Source: GCA-2748575 sp965222725 (GTDB lineage Bacteria > Pseudomonadota > Gammaproteobacteria > Pseudomonadales > Ketobacteraceae). From it: a stretch of DNA of 64,000 nt. The DNA is taken from contig OZ244969.1 in the NCBI GenBank assembly GCA_965222725.1, forward strand, positions 1,116,001-1,180,000. The letters are read 5' to 3'. The position numbers and the translations under genes were made by a program. Below the pieces are notes generated by a model, which saw only the letters and a program-made list of their open reading frames with translations, searched no databases and was not told where the DNA came from. Positions 26,900-34,906 of the stretch are shown one piece after another (position 1 is the stretch's first letter; each line of letters begins with the position of its first letter).

Positions 26900-28978
26900 T
26901 CAGGCTTCCTTGTCAGACTCCAGGGGTTTTTCCTTCTGGTCTGATTCGCCCAGGTTCAGCAGTCGATCCAGTGCTGCCTGTATCATGGGGCTCTTGCCAA
27001 CCATGCCGTTCACGGCATTGCCCACGGACAGAGACTTGGCAAAGCTTTCGAAATAGTTGCCTTCGCCACCCACAATTTCGATCTTGGCTTTCTGCAGGGC
27101 CGTTGCCAGAACTTCAGCCTGCTCTTTGGCAATGACCTTGTTGGCATCGATGCTGGCCATGGCTTCCTGGAAGGCCAGTTCCAGTTTCATGCGGAACTCT
27201 TCGAATTCGCGCGCCTGTTCGCTCATGCTGTTCATGGCAGTGAACTTGTCTGTCAGGCCATCGGCTTCTGCCTTGCCTTTCTCGCGGATCACATCGGCAG
27301 CGGCCAGACCTTTCTCGCGCTCAGCCACCGCAGCGGCGCGACCAATCTGCTCATCACCTTTCGCCTGGGCCTCCAGTTTGGCTTCAAGGGCGTTGGCTTC
27401 CGCCAGGCCGATTTCCCGTTCGCCGCTGGCTTTGGCGGTGAGTTTTTCCTGCAGCACTTTGGCTTCGGCCAGGCCTTCTTTCTGGCTGGCAGCGGCCTGT
27501 GCTTCCATCACGCGGGCTTTCGCCAGACCGGTAGCTTCATCAGCGGCGGCCTGCGCCTGTCCTTCTTTCTCCATGGCGGCAGCTTTGGCTTCTTGCACGC
27601 GGGCAGCAGCCAATCCACTGGCGGCTTCCTCGGCCTGGGTACCCTCGGCCCGCTTGATTTGGGCTTCGGCTTCCTTGGCAGCCGCTTCAAGCTCTGCCTG
27701 GGCAATGGTGTTGATTTCCTTGGCTTTGTGAATAGACTTCTGCTCATCCGCTTCCGCCTGTTTCACTTCTTTCACCAGGGATTCCTGAGCCTCGGCTTCG
27801 GCATCCAGAACCCGAACCTGCTTCTTGCGATCCGCTTCGGATACTTCGCGTACTTCCTTGATGCGCTCTTCTTCTTCTGCCACTTTACGCTCAACGGCAA
27901 TACGCTCGCTGATGGTGTTGGCAATAATCTTGCGCTCTTCTTCCAGCGCTTTTTCGGCATCGATTTTTTGCAGTTCTACTTCCCGCTCGCGGTTAACCAC
28001 TTCAAGGTCGCGGGCCTTGACCACTTTCTCTTCTTCAATGGCGATTGCGCGTTCGCGGTTTTTCGCGGCAATTTCCACCTGGCGGGTTTTGTTTTCTTCG
28101 GCAATGGACACCGCTTCTTCGGTGGTAATGCGTGCTTCTTCGGCTTTGCGACGCTCTTCCTCGATGACTTTCTGGGTTTCCGCCTCTTCACGGGCGCGAA
28201 TGGATTCGACTTCCCGGTTCTGGCGTGCTTCGGCATCCTTTTCCTGCTTCTCCAGCTCCAGCATGGCTTCGCGGGTGGTTACGTTCTTGCGCTTGATTTC
28301 CAGTTCTTCGTCCCGCTCAAGGCGGTTGGTTTCTACATTCTGGGTGGCAGTGACTTCGGTAATCTTGCGGATACCGACGGAATCCAGAATATTATAGGGA
28401 TCAAGATGCGCTTTGGGCGTTTGTTCCAGATAATCAATGGCCACGTCTTCCAGCACGTAACCGTTCAGATCCTCACCGATAACTTCAATAATCTGATCAC
28501 GGAACTGGATACGGTTTTCGAACAGCTCCAGAAATTCCATTTTCTTACCGACAGTTTTCAGTGCTTCCGAAAACTTGGCGTTGAAGAGTTCATTCACCGC
28601 ATCCTTGCTGGAAGCGCGGTTAACGCCCACCGCCTTGGCCACTTTGAGCACGTCTTCGGCGGTTTCATTAACACGCAGATAAAAGGCCACGTTAATATCG
28701 GCCCGCAGATTGTCTTTACAGATCAGGCCGTCTTTACCGCGGCGGTCGATTTCCAGCGTGATAACGGAAATCTGCATGATCTCTTTCTTGTGGATAACCG
28801 GCAGTACCATGCCGCCGGTAAAATAGACTTTGGGTGTGGCTGTCGTGTCGTTTTTTATCAGGGCCTGGCCCTGGTCTACTTTAATGTAAAAGGCTTTCAC
28901 CAGAGCCAGTATGCCGACCAGTACAAGTATCAGCACACCAACTGCGGTTGCCGCCATCATTGCGAGTGATGCATCCAT
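26900..28978 (-). CDS. Flotillin-like SPFH/band-7 membrane protein
   Basis: The protein has 692 residues. One N-terminal membrane segment (residues 8-28, ATAVGVLILVLVGILALV) is followed by an SPFH domain to about 210 (VDQGQALIK, KDNLRADINVAFYLRV, LNGYVLEDVAIDYLEQT). A very long Glu/Ala-rich coiled coil runs to about 600, with repeats such as AAAMEKEGQAQAAADEATGLAKARVMEAQAA typical of flotillins. A short C-terminal region ends in GNAVNGMVGKSPMIQAALDRLL. YqiK/FloT-type proteins form large membrane cages and organise membrane domains, commonly with an NfeD-family partner, which is the gene immediately upstream here. It is cotranscribed with the AAA+ gene. Confidence 0.92.
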   Translation of the reverse strand: MDASLAMMAATAVGVLILVLVGILALVKAFYIKVDQGQALIKNDTTATPKVYFTGGMVLPVIHKKEIMQISVITLEIDRRGKDGLICKDNLRADINVAFYLRVNETAEDVLKVAKAVGVNRASSKDAVNELFNAKFSEALKTVGKKMEFLELFENRIQFRDQIIEVIGEDLNGYVLEDVAIDYLEQTPKAHLDPYNILDSVGIRKITEVTATQNVETNRLERDEELEIKRKNVTTREAMLELEKQEKDAEARQNREVESIRAREEAETQKVIEEERRKAEEARITTEEAVSIAEENKTRQVEIAAKNRERAIAIEEEKVVKARDLEVVNREREVELQKIDAEKALEEERKIIANTISERIAVERKVAEEEERIKEVREVSEADRKKQVRVLDAEAEAQESLVKEVKQAEADEQKSIHKAKEINTIAQAELEAAAKEAEAQIKRAEGTQAEEAASGLAAARVQEAKAAAMEKEGQAQAAADEATGLAKARVMEAQAAASQKEGLAEAKVLQEKLTAKASGEREIGLAEANALEAKLEAQAKGDEQIGRAAAVAEREKGLAAADVIREKGKAEADGLTDKFTAMNSMSEQAREFEEFRMKLELAFQEAMASIDANKVIAKEQAEVLATALQKAKIEIVGGEGNYFESFAKSLSVGNAVNGMVGKSPMIQAALDRLLNLGESDQKEKPLESDKEA

Positions 28979-29028
28979 TATCAGTTCCTCTTTGATGATG
29001 AAGGTGTTTTGGTGTTGGTATTAATTGG

Positions 29029-29655
29029 TTATTCGGGTTCTACCCAGTAGGCATTGCTGCCTTCGATTTTTTCCACGATCAGAACCTTGTCGCCCCGTTT
29101 CAGGCCGTTTTCCGCTTTGCTGCGGATACGGACAATAATGTCCGCACCATCTATGGCGATATTGGCTTCGCCAAAGCGCTCATCCACACGGGTGCTTTTT
29201 ACGGTGCAGCTGCGACCGATAAACACTTTTTTAACGGAAGGGCTGTTCAGGGCGCGAAACAGGGGGCGCAACGGTTTGATCAGCGTTGCCGTTATGGGTA
29301 TAGAGACAGCGACGGCACCAAAGATCACCACAAGGCCGATCAGCGCATTCAGCAGGGTGCTGTCGCCCCAGAAGAAAAAGAAATGTACCACCATGAAAGT
29401 CAGCACCCAGGCACTCAGGGTGAGCACAGTAATCACCACCGTCAGGGGCACCCCGCTCAAGCCCAGGGTCACCATCAGGCCGGCAAAGCCTTCCAGGTCA
29501 AAATCGGCGTCAGCGTCCAGGTCAATATCCAGATCCAGCACATCGATATCCACCATTCCGATAATGGCGAACAGCCAGTAAAGGCACATAAAGCCCAGCA
29601 GGCCGGTGAATACGATGGTTGGGAAACTGAAAATGTTACTGAAGAAAGCTTCCAT
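29029..29655 (-). CDS. NfeD/YqiJ-like OB-fold membrane protein
   Basis: The product is 208 residues from the ATG at 29655. Three hydrophobic stretches (TIVFTGLLGFMCLYWLFAIIG; VVITVLTLSAWVLTFMVVHFFFFW; LIGLVVIFGAVAVSIPITATL) are separated by an Asp-rich loop (VDIDVLDLDIDLDADADFD). A C-terminal OB-like domain follows (IGRSCTVKSTRVDERFGEANIAI ... GDKVLIVEKIEG). Two earlier ATGs exist (29682 and 29673). The promoter's expected start point near 29684 would leave 29682 leaderless, and only the third ATG has a GGAG upstream, so I chose it. It is the first gene of the arm and precedes the flotillin by 50 bp, the standard NfeD-flotillin pairing. Confidence 0.85.
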   Translation of the reverse strand: MEAFFSNIFSFPTIVFTGLLGFMCLYWLFAIIGMVDIDVLDLDIDLDADADFDLEGFAGLMVTLGLSGVPLTVVITVLTLSAWVLTFMVVHFFFFWGDSTLLNALIGLVVIFGAVAVSIPITATLIKPLRPLFRALNSPSVKKVFIGRSCTVKSTRVDERFGEANIAIDGADIIVRIRSKAENGLKRGDKVLIVEKIEGSNAYWVEPE

Positions 29656-29677
29656 ATCTTGTGTTGTCTCCATGCAG

Positions 29678-29690
29678 GACATGATATGTC
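29678..29690. promoter_or_regulatory. Operator copy 1, GACAT-N3-ATGTC
   Basis: GACATGATATGTC is palindromic in its five-base arms. It lies just downstream of the minus-strand -10 and over the predicted transcription start. Confidence 0.8.
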
Positions 29691-29719
29691 AATTTACGGA
29701 TTAAGACATATCATGTCAA
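29691..29719 (-). promoter_or_regulatory. Minus-strand promoter of the NfeD-flotillin-ATPase arm
   Basis: Read on the minus strand, a perfect TTGACA (29719-29714) is followed by 17 bases and TAAATT (29696-29691). The -35 overlaps operator copy 2, and copy 1 abuts the -10, so a bound repressor would block polymerase. Confidence 0.75.
29705..29717. promoter_or_regulatory. Operator copy 2, GACAT-N3-ATGTC
   Basis: GACATATCATGTC overlaps the minus-strand -35 hexamer. It is 27 bp centre to centre from copy 1. Confidence 0.8.
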
Positions 29720-29803
29720 GGTGGTTTTCCACCTTTTCATTGTTGTTATTCATTGCGGCTATCGAGACAGGGACTATAGCAGGATTTTTTTACTGAGCTA
29801 TGC

Positions 29804-29832
29804 TTGACATAAAATGTCGTCACCCCTAAGAT
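29804..29832 (+). promoter_or_regulatory. Plus-strand promoter of the YjfI-PspA arm
   Basis: TTGACA (29804-29809), 17 bases, then TAAGAT (29827-29832), with the ATG of the first gene 44 bases further on. The -35 overlaps operator copy 3, and copy 4 lies 10 bases after the -10. This mirrors the other arm. Confidence 0.78.
29806..29818. promoter_or_regulatory. Operator copy 3, GACAT-N3-ATGTC
   Basis: GACATAAAATGTC shares bases with the plus-strand -35 hexamer TTGACA. Confidence 0.8.
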
Positions 29833-29841
29833 GAATCTCAT

Positions 29842-29854
29842 GACATAACATGTC
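29842..29854. promoter_or_regulatory. Operator copy 4, GACAT-N3-ATGTC
   Basis: GACATAACATGTC covers the predicted plus-strand start point, 36 bp centre to centre from copy 3 and 21 bases before the ATG of the YjfI-like gene. Confidence 0.8.
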
Positions 29855-29875
29855 GAACACAAGGAGCGGGAATCA

Positions 29876-30283
29876 ATGAGCAAATTACAAGAACTGACCT
29901 ACATGCTGGGTGAAGCCAGCTTTGAAGGACACAGCTTTAACTGCCTGCCTATCAAGGGCGAACACGAAGTGCTACAGGTGCTGGTATCCGAATGGGAAGA
30001 TATGCCCGTGTATATGACGGTAACGGATACCCAGATTCTGTGCATTACCTATTTGTGTCGCAAAGAGGAAATCAGGGAAGATCAGATCAGCAGCCTGAAC
30101 GAATTGTTGCTGGAGCTGAATGTATCAGTGCCACTGAGTTCCTTCTCTATTGTTGACGAGTATTACGTAATTTTCGGTGCCCTGGCCACATCGTCCAGCA
30201 ACGAGGATATCTGCAAAGAACTGGTAACGCTGGCTCCCAACGCATATGACGCACTCGAAGCCATCGAAACGTATCTGAAATAA
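29876..30283 (+). CDS. YjfI family protein (DUF2170)
   Basis: This 135-residue cytoplasmic protein has the alternating strand-helix pattern of DUF2170 (FNCLPIKGEHEVLQVLVSEWEDMPVYMTVTDTQILC; a C-terminal LAPNAYDALEAIETYLK). In E. coli yjfI lies directly upstream of yjfJ, which encodes a PspA/IM30 protein. The same pairing is seen here, with an 11-bp gap. AAGGAG precedes the ATG. It is the first gene of the plus arm of the divergon and has no catalytic motif. A role as a partner or regulator of the PspA-like protein is suggested by its constant linkage. Confidence 0.87.
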   Translation: MSKLQELTYMLGEASFEGHSFNCLPIKGEHEVLQVLVSEWEDMPVYMTVTDTQILCITYLCRKEEIREDQISSLNELLLELNVSVPLSSFSIVDEYYVIFGALATSSSNEDICKELVTLAPNAYDALEAIETYLK

Positions 30284-30294
30284 GAGGTGATAAC

Positions 30295-30993
30295 ATGAGC
30301 GGTGTATTTAACAAATTATGGACCGCCCTGCGTGGCGGAGTCAGGGAAATTGGTGATGCGGTAGTGGATGCCAACGGCGTACGGATTTTCGAACAGGAAA
30401 TTGAAGATTCCCGTAATAACATTAGCGACGCCAAACGCAGCCTGACAGAGGTGATGGCCAATAAAATGCAAGCGGAACGCAAGCTGAAAACCATCGAGGA
30501 AGGCATTCTGGAAAACGAAGGTTACGCGGAAAAAGCCCTGGGTAACAATGACGAAGCCCTGGCGTTGGAGGTGGCGGAAAAAATTGCCACCCTGGAAGCG
30601 GAACGCGGTGAGCATGTGGCCATTGTCGAGCGCCTGGAAAAACAGGTGGCGCAACTGAAAAACCACATCAAAAACGCCGAAAAAGTGATTGCTGATCATG
30701 AACGTGAGCTGGCCATTGTGCGCACCACGGAAAGCGTTCAGAAAGCCACTGAGCAAGTGGTGGAAAATATTTCCACCAACGATTCCACCATTAATTCTGC
30801 GCGGGAATCGCTGGAGCGCATCAAAAAACGTCAGCAGATGCGCCAGGATCAGATGGAGGCCGGTGAAGTGCTGGAGAAAGAATTCGCCGGCAATGATCTG
30901 GACAGCAAGCTGGAAGACGCCGGTATCAAAGGTAAGAAGGTGGATGCCGCAGCAGTACTGGCGCGAATCAAAGCGAAAAATAAAGCCGACTGA
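30295..30993 (+). CDS. PspA/IM30 family protein (ESCRT-III superfamily, YjfJ-like)
   Basis: The protein has 232 residues and is almost wholly helical. An amphipathic N-terminal helix (VFNKLWTALRGGVREIGD) suitable for membrane insertion precedes a long coiled-coil hairpin (about 25-170). A C-terminal tail (LDSKLEDAGIKGKKVDAAAVLARIKAK) follows. PspA/IM30 proteins polymerise on damaged inner membrane and are bacterial ESCRT-III relatives. No PspF, PspB or PspC is encoded nearby, so this is not the classical psp operon. AGAGGTGATAAC precedes the ATG. The gene ends the arm at a strong terminator. Opposite it lie a flotillin and a giant AAA+ protein that could act on such filaments (inference). Confidence 0.92.
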   Translation: MSGVFNKLWTALRGGVREIGDAVVDANGVRIFEQEIEDSRNNISDAKRSLTEVMANKMQAERKLKTIEEGILENEGYAEKALGNNDEALALEVAEKIATLEAERGEHVAIVERLEKQVAQLKNHIKNAEKVIADHERELAIVRTTESVQKATEQVVENISTNDSTINSARESLERIKKRQQMRQDQMEAGEVLEKEFAGNDLDSKLEDAGIKGKKVDAAAVLARIKAKNKAD

Positions 30994-31029
30994 AATCAGT
31001 GCAAGCTGTTTAACTCTGTAAAGCCCCCT

Positions 31030-31052
31030 GGGAGCCGCAAGGCTCCCTTTTT
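31030..31052 (+). terminator. Rho-independent terminator after the PspA gene
   Basis: GGGAGCC (31030-31036), loop GCAA, GGCTCCC (31041-31047), then TTTTT. Confidence 0.92.
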
Positions 31053-31091
31053 CCGTATGGGCATGTGTTATTTTCCCAGGGTTTTTAATTT

Positions 31092-31418
31092 ATGAAAGAT
31101 AAATGGAAGAGTGAAAAACAGGCCATTAAAGCCACCCAGGTTGCCTTTGATATTTCCAGTGAAGCCCAGATTGCCATTAAACAGGAGGCCCTGGCCAATC
31201 GCCTGAATCCACCGGATCAGATCCGCAAGATTCTGGGATTGCCTTATAATAAAAAGCCCCAGCGCCCCCGGTTAACGGTGACGCTGAAAGAAGAGGATTT
31301 TGATTTGCTGGCCGCAAAATATGGCCTGGATGGTGAGGATCATGCCGCCATTAAAGAAAAAGTTTCCGAAGAGCTGCTGAACTTTGTGCAGTCTTCCAGA
31401 AAAGGAGATGCCCCGTGA
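31092..31418 (+). CDS. Hypothetical protein, possibly DNA-binding-like
   Basis: This 108-residue, charged protein has no signal or membrane segment. An N-terminal helical half (AIKATQVAFDISSEAQIAIKQEALANRLNPPDQIRKILGL) is followed by a strand-helix part (RPRLTVTLKEEDFDLLAAKYGL) that resembles the ribbon-helix-helix layout, but no family can be named. It starts 40 bp after the pspA terminator without an evident ribosome binding site. Its stop overlaps the GTG of the next gene (GTGA), so they are translationally coupled. Confidence 0.65.
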   Translation: MKDKWKSEKQAIKATQVAFDISSEAQIAIKQEALANRLNPPDQIRKILGLPYNKKPQRPRLTVTLKEEDFDLLAAKYGLDGEDHAAIKEKVSEELLNFVQSSRKGDAP

Positions 31419-31945
31419 AATGTCCCAAGTGTAAAACTCAAGACCTGAAACCCACCAAACTGGAGCAGGGATTGTCTGCTATGGGTTGCGGGCAATGCCA
31501 TGGCGCACTGGTGTCTCTGCTTTATTACCGGGACTGGGCAGAACGCCAGGAACCGGTCATGCCGGCGGGAAAAGTATCCGCCGAACAGGCTACCGACAGC
31601 GAAGCCGCCATGACCTGCCCCAAATGCAGCCGTCTGATGACCAAATTCAGAATTTCCGGGTGCAATAATCACCGGCTGGATTTGTGCGCCTCCTGTGACG
31701 AGGCCTGGCTGGATGGTGGCGAATGGGAATTGCTGAAAACCCTGGAGTTGAGCCGCCTGATGCCGCTGGTATTTACAGAGGAATGGCAGCGTAAACTGCG
31801 CCAGGAATTGTTTGCTGCCGATCGCGAGGCCCGCCTGCGCAAAGTGGTGGGCGAAGCGGATGTGGAACAGGCCAAATCCATGCGCAGCTGGTTGAAAGAT
31901 CACCCCCACCGGGCGGAAATTTTATTTTTTGTGAATCACGAATAG
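31415..31945 (+). CDS. Zinc-ribbon protein (zf-TFIIB type)
   Basis: The protein has 176 residues. The first module is CPKC near the N-terminus with a later MGCGQCHG. The second is CPKCSRLM...CASCDEAWLDGGEWELL, which is the zf-TFIIB (DUF) pattern, including the LDGGE tail. The C-terminal helix ends in LKDHPHRAEILFFVNHE. I chose the GTG at 31415 because AAGGAG lies seven bases upstream and the first codons give the expected MKCPKCK start. It is translationally coupled to the gene before and followed after six bases by a rhomboid gene, suggesting a three-gene unit. Confidence 0.85.
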   Translation: MKCPKCKTQDLKPTKLEQGLSAMGCGQCHGALVSLLYYRDWAERQEPVMPAGKVSAEQATDSEAAMTCPKCSRLMTKFRISGCNNHRLDLCASCDEAWLDGGEWELLKTLELSRLMPLVFTEEWQRKLRQELFAADREARLRKVVGEADVEQAKSMRSWLKDHPHRAEILFFVNHE

Positions 31946-31951
31946 TTCTCC

Positions 31952-32524
31952 ATGGGATTCGCCCGGCTTCACCTTCCCTTTAACCAGCAGGTGCGCATCC
32001 TGCTGGTGATTTTTATCGTTATCACCAGTGTGGAAGTATTGAATGCACTGCTGGGGCGCATGCTGAACGCCTATGGCATTCTGCCCCGCTCGCTGGATCA
32101 CTGGTATGGTATTCCTTTCGCCCCTTTTCTCCATGGCAGTCCCGCCCACTACGCCAGTAACATTATTCCGCTGCTGGTACTCAGCTTTTTTGCCATGCAG
32201 CATGGCATTTTGCGCTATCTGCTGGTCACCGTGGGAGTGATTCTGGGTAGCGGCTTTCTGGTGTGGTTGCTGGGGCGTCCGGCTATTCACATCGGCGCCA
32301 GCGGACTGATTTACGGTTATTTCGGCTTTTTGCTGGTGGCTGGCTTTGTCAGCCGGGAATTCAAGCTCATGCTGATCTCCGTGATTGTCTGGATTCTTTA
32401 CGGCAGCATTGTTTACGGCGTGCTCCCGACTCTGCCGCATATCTCCTTTGAATCCCATCTGGCGGGCTTTCTGGTGGGCGGCTTTGTGGGCTATCGCTGG
32501 GGCGGCGTTCGACAAAAACTGTAG
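31952..32524 (+). CDS. Rhomboid family intramembrane serine protease
   Basis: This 190-residue protein has six hydrophobic segments. The catalytic serine is in HIGASGLIYGYFGF and the catalytic histidine in ESHLAGFLVGGFVGY, the Ser-His dyad of rhomboids. FLHGSPAHYASNIIPLL matches the conserved loop-2 H-x-N region. It cleaves membrane proteins within or near the bilayer. The substrate is unknown. Linkage to the zinc-ribbon gene and proximity to the PspA-flotillin divergon raise the possibility of a role in membrane-protein quality control (inference). Confidence 0.9.
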   Translation: MGFARLHLPFNQQVRILLVIFIVITSVEVLNALLGRMLNAYGILPRSLDHWYGIPFAPFLHGSPAHYASNIIPLLVLSFFAMQHGILRYLLVTVGVILGSGFLVWLLGRPAIHIGASGLIYGYFGFLLVAGFVSREFKLMLISVIVWILYGSIVYGVLPTLPHISFESHLAGFLVGGFVGYRWGGVRQKL

Positions 32525-32595
32525 CCGCCCCTTGAATTCGTTATACTCAGGGCCATACAAATACAGATTCCCTGCACAAAAGGCACAGATTCTTT

Positions 32596-34635
32596 ATGAG
32601 TAATCCGCTGTTAAAGACAGATTCCCTTCCCCAGTTTTCTGAAATAAGTCACCAGCATGTGGTACCGGCCATGGAGCAGGTACTCACCGAAAGCAAAGCC
32701 GCCATCGAAGCCCTGGTGGAAAGTTTTGCCAGTGGCACGCCGGTTACCCGGGAAACCCTGCTGAATCCCCTGGATGATATTGATGACCGGCTGAACAGCG
32801 TCTGGTCGCCGGTGAGCCATCTGAATGCGGTGGTGAACAGTGATGAGCTGCGGGAAGCCTATAACGCCTGCCTGCCCAAGCTGTCGGAATACAGCACCTG
32901 GGTGGGTCAGAACAAAGGCCTCTATGACGCCTACAAGGCGTTACAGGATTCCAATGAGTATCAGCAGCACCTGACGCAGGCGCAACGCAAGGTGGTGGAC
33001 AATGCGGTCAGGGATTTTCATTTGTCCGGTGTGGATCTGCCGGAGGACAAGAAAAAGCGCTTCGGTGAGATCCGTCATCGCTTGTCTGAATTGAGCAGCA
33101 AATACGGTGAGAATGTACTGGATGCCAATCAGGCCTGGACCAAACTGATCACTGATAAAAAAGATCTCGAAGGTGTGCCGGATTCATCCCTTGAAGCCTT
33201 TGCCCATGCCGCCAAAGCCAATGAAAAAGACGGCTACTGGCTGACACTGGACATGCCCTGTTACCTGGCTGTGCTGACCTATTGCGAAAACAAGGCCCTG
33301 CGGGAAGAAATGTATTACGCCTACACCACCCGCGCCTCTGAAGTGGGCCCCAATGCGGGCCAGTGGGATAACGGCCCTCTGATGCAGGAAATTCTGGCAT
33401 TGCGCCAGGAGCTGGCGGAGATTCTCGGATTTAACAACTATGCCGAATGCTCCATTGCCACCAAGATGACGGAAACCACCGAGCAGGTAATGACGTTCCT
33501 GAATGATCTGGCGGAGCAATCCCTGCCCGCCGCCGAAAAGGAACTGGCCGAGCTGCAGGGGTTTGCTCAGGAACAGTTTAACGTAGCCGAACTGAATGCC
33601 TGGGATGTGCCTTTTTACAGCGAAAAACTCAAGCACGAGAAATATGAAATTTCCCAGGAGGCACTGCGTCCCTGGTTTCCGCTGGCCAAGGTGATCGAAG
33701 GTATGTTCACCATTACCGGCAAACTCTTTAACGTGACTTTTGCCGAGGAAAAAGTGGATACCTGGCATGAGGATGTGCACTTTTACCGCGTGCTCAGAAA
33801 TGGCCAGCCCATTGCGGCTTTTTATCTGGATCTCTACGCCAGGGCCAACAAGCGCGGTGGCGCCTGGATGGCAGACTGCCGTGTGCATCGCCAGCTGGAT
33901 GATGGCAGCGTGCAACTGCCGGTGGCTTTTCTGACCTGTAATTTTAACGGGCCCGTGGGGGACAAACCCGCGTTGCTGACCCATAACGAAGTCACCACCC
34001 TGTTCCATGAATTTGGCCATGGCCTGCACCATATGCTGACCAAAGTGCAGGATGTGCCGGTATCCGGTATCAATGGTGTAGCCTGGGATGCGGTGGAGTT
34101 ACCCAGCCAGTTTCTGGAAAACTGGTGCTGGGAACGGGAAGCCATTCCGTTAATGTCGGGCCACTATGAAAATGGCGAACCCCTGCCGGAAGCAATGCTC
34201 AACAAAATGCTGGCAGCGAAAAATTTCCAGTCCGCCATGCAGATGGTACGCCAGCTGGAGTTCAGCCTGTTCGATTTTCGTATCCATCTGGAATATAAAC
34301 CGCAAATTGATATTCATGGCATGCTGGAAGCGGTGCGCGATCAGGTAGCGGTATTGAAACCGCCGGCCTTTAATCGTTTTGAAAACGGCTTTAGTCATAT
34401 TTTTGCCGGTGGTTATGCGGCGGGTTATTACAGCTACAAGTGGGCTGAAGTGTTGTCGGCCGACGCCTTTTCCAAATTCGAGGAGCAGGGTATTTTCGAT
34501 GAAAGTGCCGGTAAGGACTTTCTGGAAAATATACTGGAAAAAGGCGGTTCGGAAGATCCCATGGATCTGTTTGTGGCCTTCCGGGGGCGCAAGCCGTCGC
34601 CTGATGCTTTGTTAAGACACAGCGGCTTGCGTTGA
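32596..34635 (+). CDS. prlC: Oligopeptidase A (M3 family metallopeptidase)
   Basis: This 679-residue cytoplasmic zinc peptidase has the expected length for PrlC/OpdA. The M3 signature TLFHEFGHGLHHML near residue 475 gives the two zinc His and catalytic Glu, and the third ligand is in NGVAWDAVELPSQFLENW. It degrades oligopeptides, including cleaved signal peptides. Its stop directly abuts the ATG of a YheV-like gene, the same neighbour found beside prlC in enteric bacteria and Pseudomonas. Confidence 0.97.
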   Translation: MSNPLLKTDSLPQFSEISHQHVVPAMEQVLTESKAAIEALVESFASGTPVTRETLLNPLDDIDDRLNSVWSPVSHLNAVVNSDELREAYNACLPKLSEYSTWVGQNKGLYDAYKALQDSNEYQQHLTQAQRKVVDNAVRDFHLSGVDLPEDKKKRFGEIRHRLSELSSKYGENVLDANQAWTKLITDKKDLEGVPDSSLEAFAHAAKANEKDGYWLTLDMPCYLAVLTYCENKALREEMYYAYTTRASEVGPNAGQWDNGPLMQEILALRQELAEILGFNNYAECSIATKMTETTEQVMTFLNDLAEQSLPAAEKELAELQGFAQEQFNVAELNAWDVPFYSEKLKHEKYEISQEALRPWFPLAKVIEGMFTITGKLFNVTFAEEKVDTWHEDVHFYRVLRNGQPIAAFYLDLYARANKRGGAWMADCRVHRQLDDGSVQLPVAFLTCNFNGPVGDKPALLTHNEVTTLFHEFGHGLHHMLTKVQDVPVSGINGVAWDAVELPSQFLENWCWEREAIPLMSGHYENGEPLPEAMLNKMLAAKNFQSAMQMVRQLEFSLFDFRIHLEYKPQIDIHGMLEAVRDQVAVLKPPAFNRFENGFSHIFAGGYAAGYYSYKWAEVLSADAFSKFEEQGIFDESAGKDFLENILEKGGSEDPMDLFVAFRGRKPSPDALLRHSGLR

Positions 34636-34851
34636 ATGGCTGGCCACAGAAAATTTATTGCGGGCGCGGTATGCCCGCAATGCCAGAAAATGGACAAGTT
34701 GTATATTGAAGATGATCCGGCAGTGGCCCGCTGTGCTGCCTGTGGTTATGACATGCAGCAGGCCTCGGAACAAGATACCGAAACTACACCGGAAAAACCG
34801 GTGGATCAGGCAGTAACACTGGTCAATTTCAAGAAAAAAGAACAGCCCTGA
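34636..34851 (+). CDS. YheV family putative zinc-ribbon protein (DUF2387)
   Basis: This 71-residue protein has a four-cysteine zinc ribbon, CPQC near residue 13 and CAAC near residue 34, within the YheV pattern (KFIAGAVCPQCQKMDKL, VARCAACGYD). It ends with a typical LVNFKKKEQP. The ATG follows the prlC stop without a gap, so translation is coupled. The function is unknown. The family is nearly always linked to prlC. Confidence 0.88.
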   Translation: MAGHRKFIAGAVCPQCQKMDKLYIEDDPAVARCAACGYDMQQASEQDTETTPEKPVDQAVTLVNFKKKEQP

Positions 34852-34906
34852 TAACAACCAAGAAAATCGATAACAACCCAGTCATTTAAAAAAAAAGGAA
34901 TCCTCC

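Noticed and set aside
27593..28969. Long plus-strand frame (458 codons) opposite the flotillin gene
   Set aside because: Its Phe-rich sequence is the mirror of the Glu/Ala-rich coiled coil on the minus strand. It is a compositional shadow.
29656..29682. Longer N-terminus (MSCMETTQD) for the NfeD-like protein
   Set aside because: Its ATG lies inside operator copy 1, within two bases of the predicted transcription start, and would need leaderless translation. A later ATG has a GGAG.
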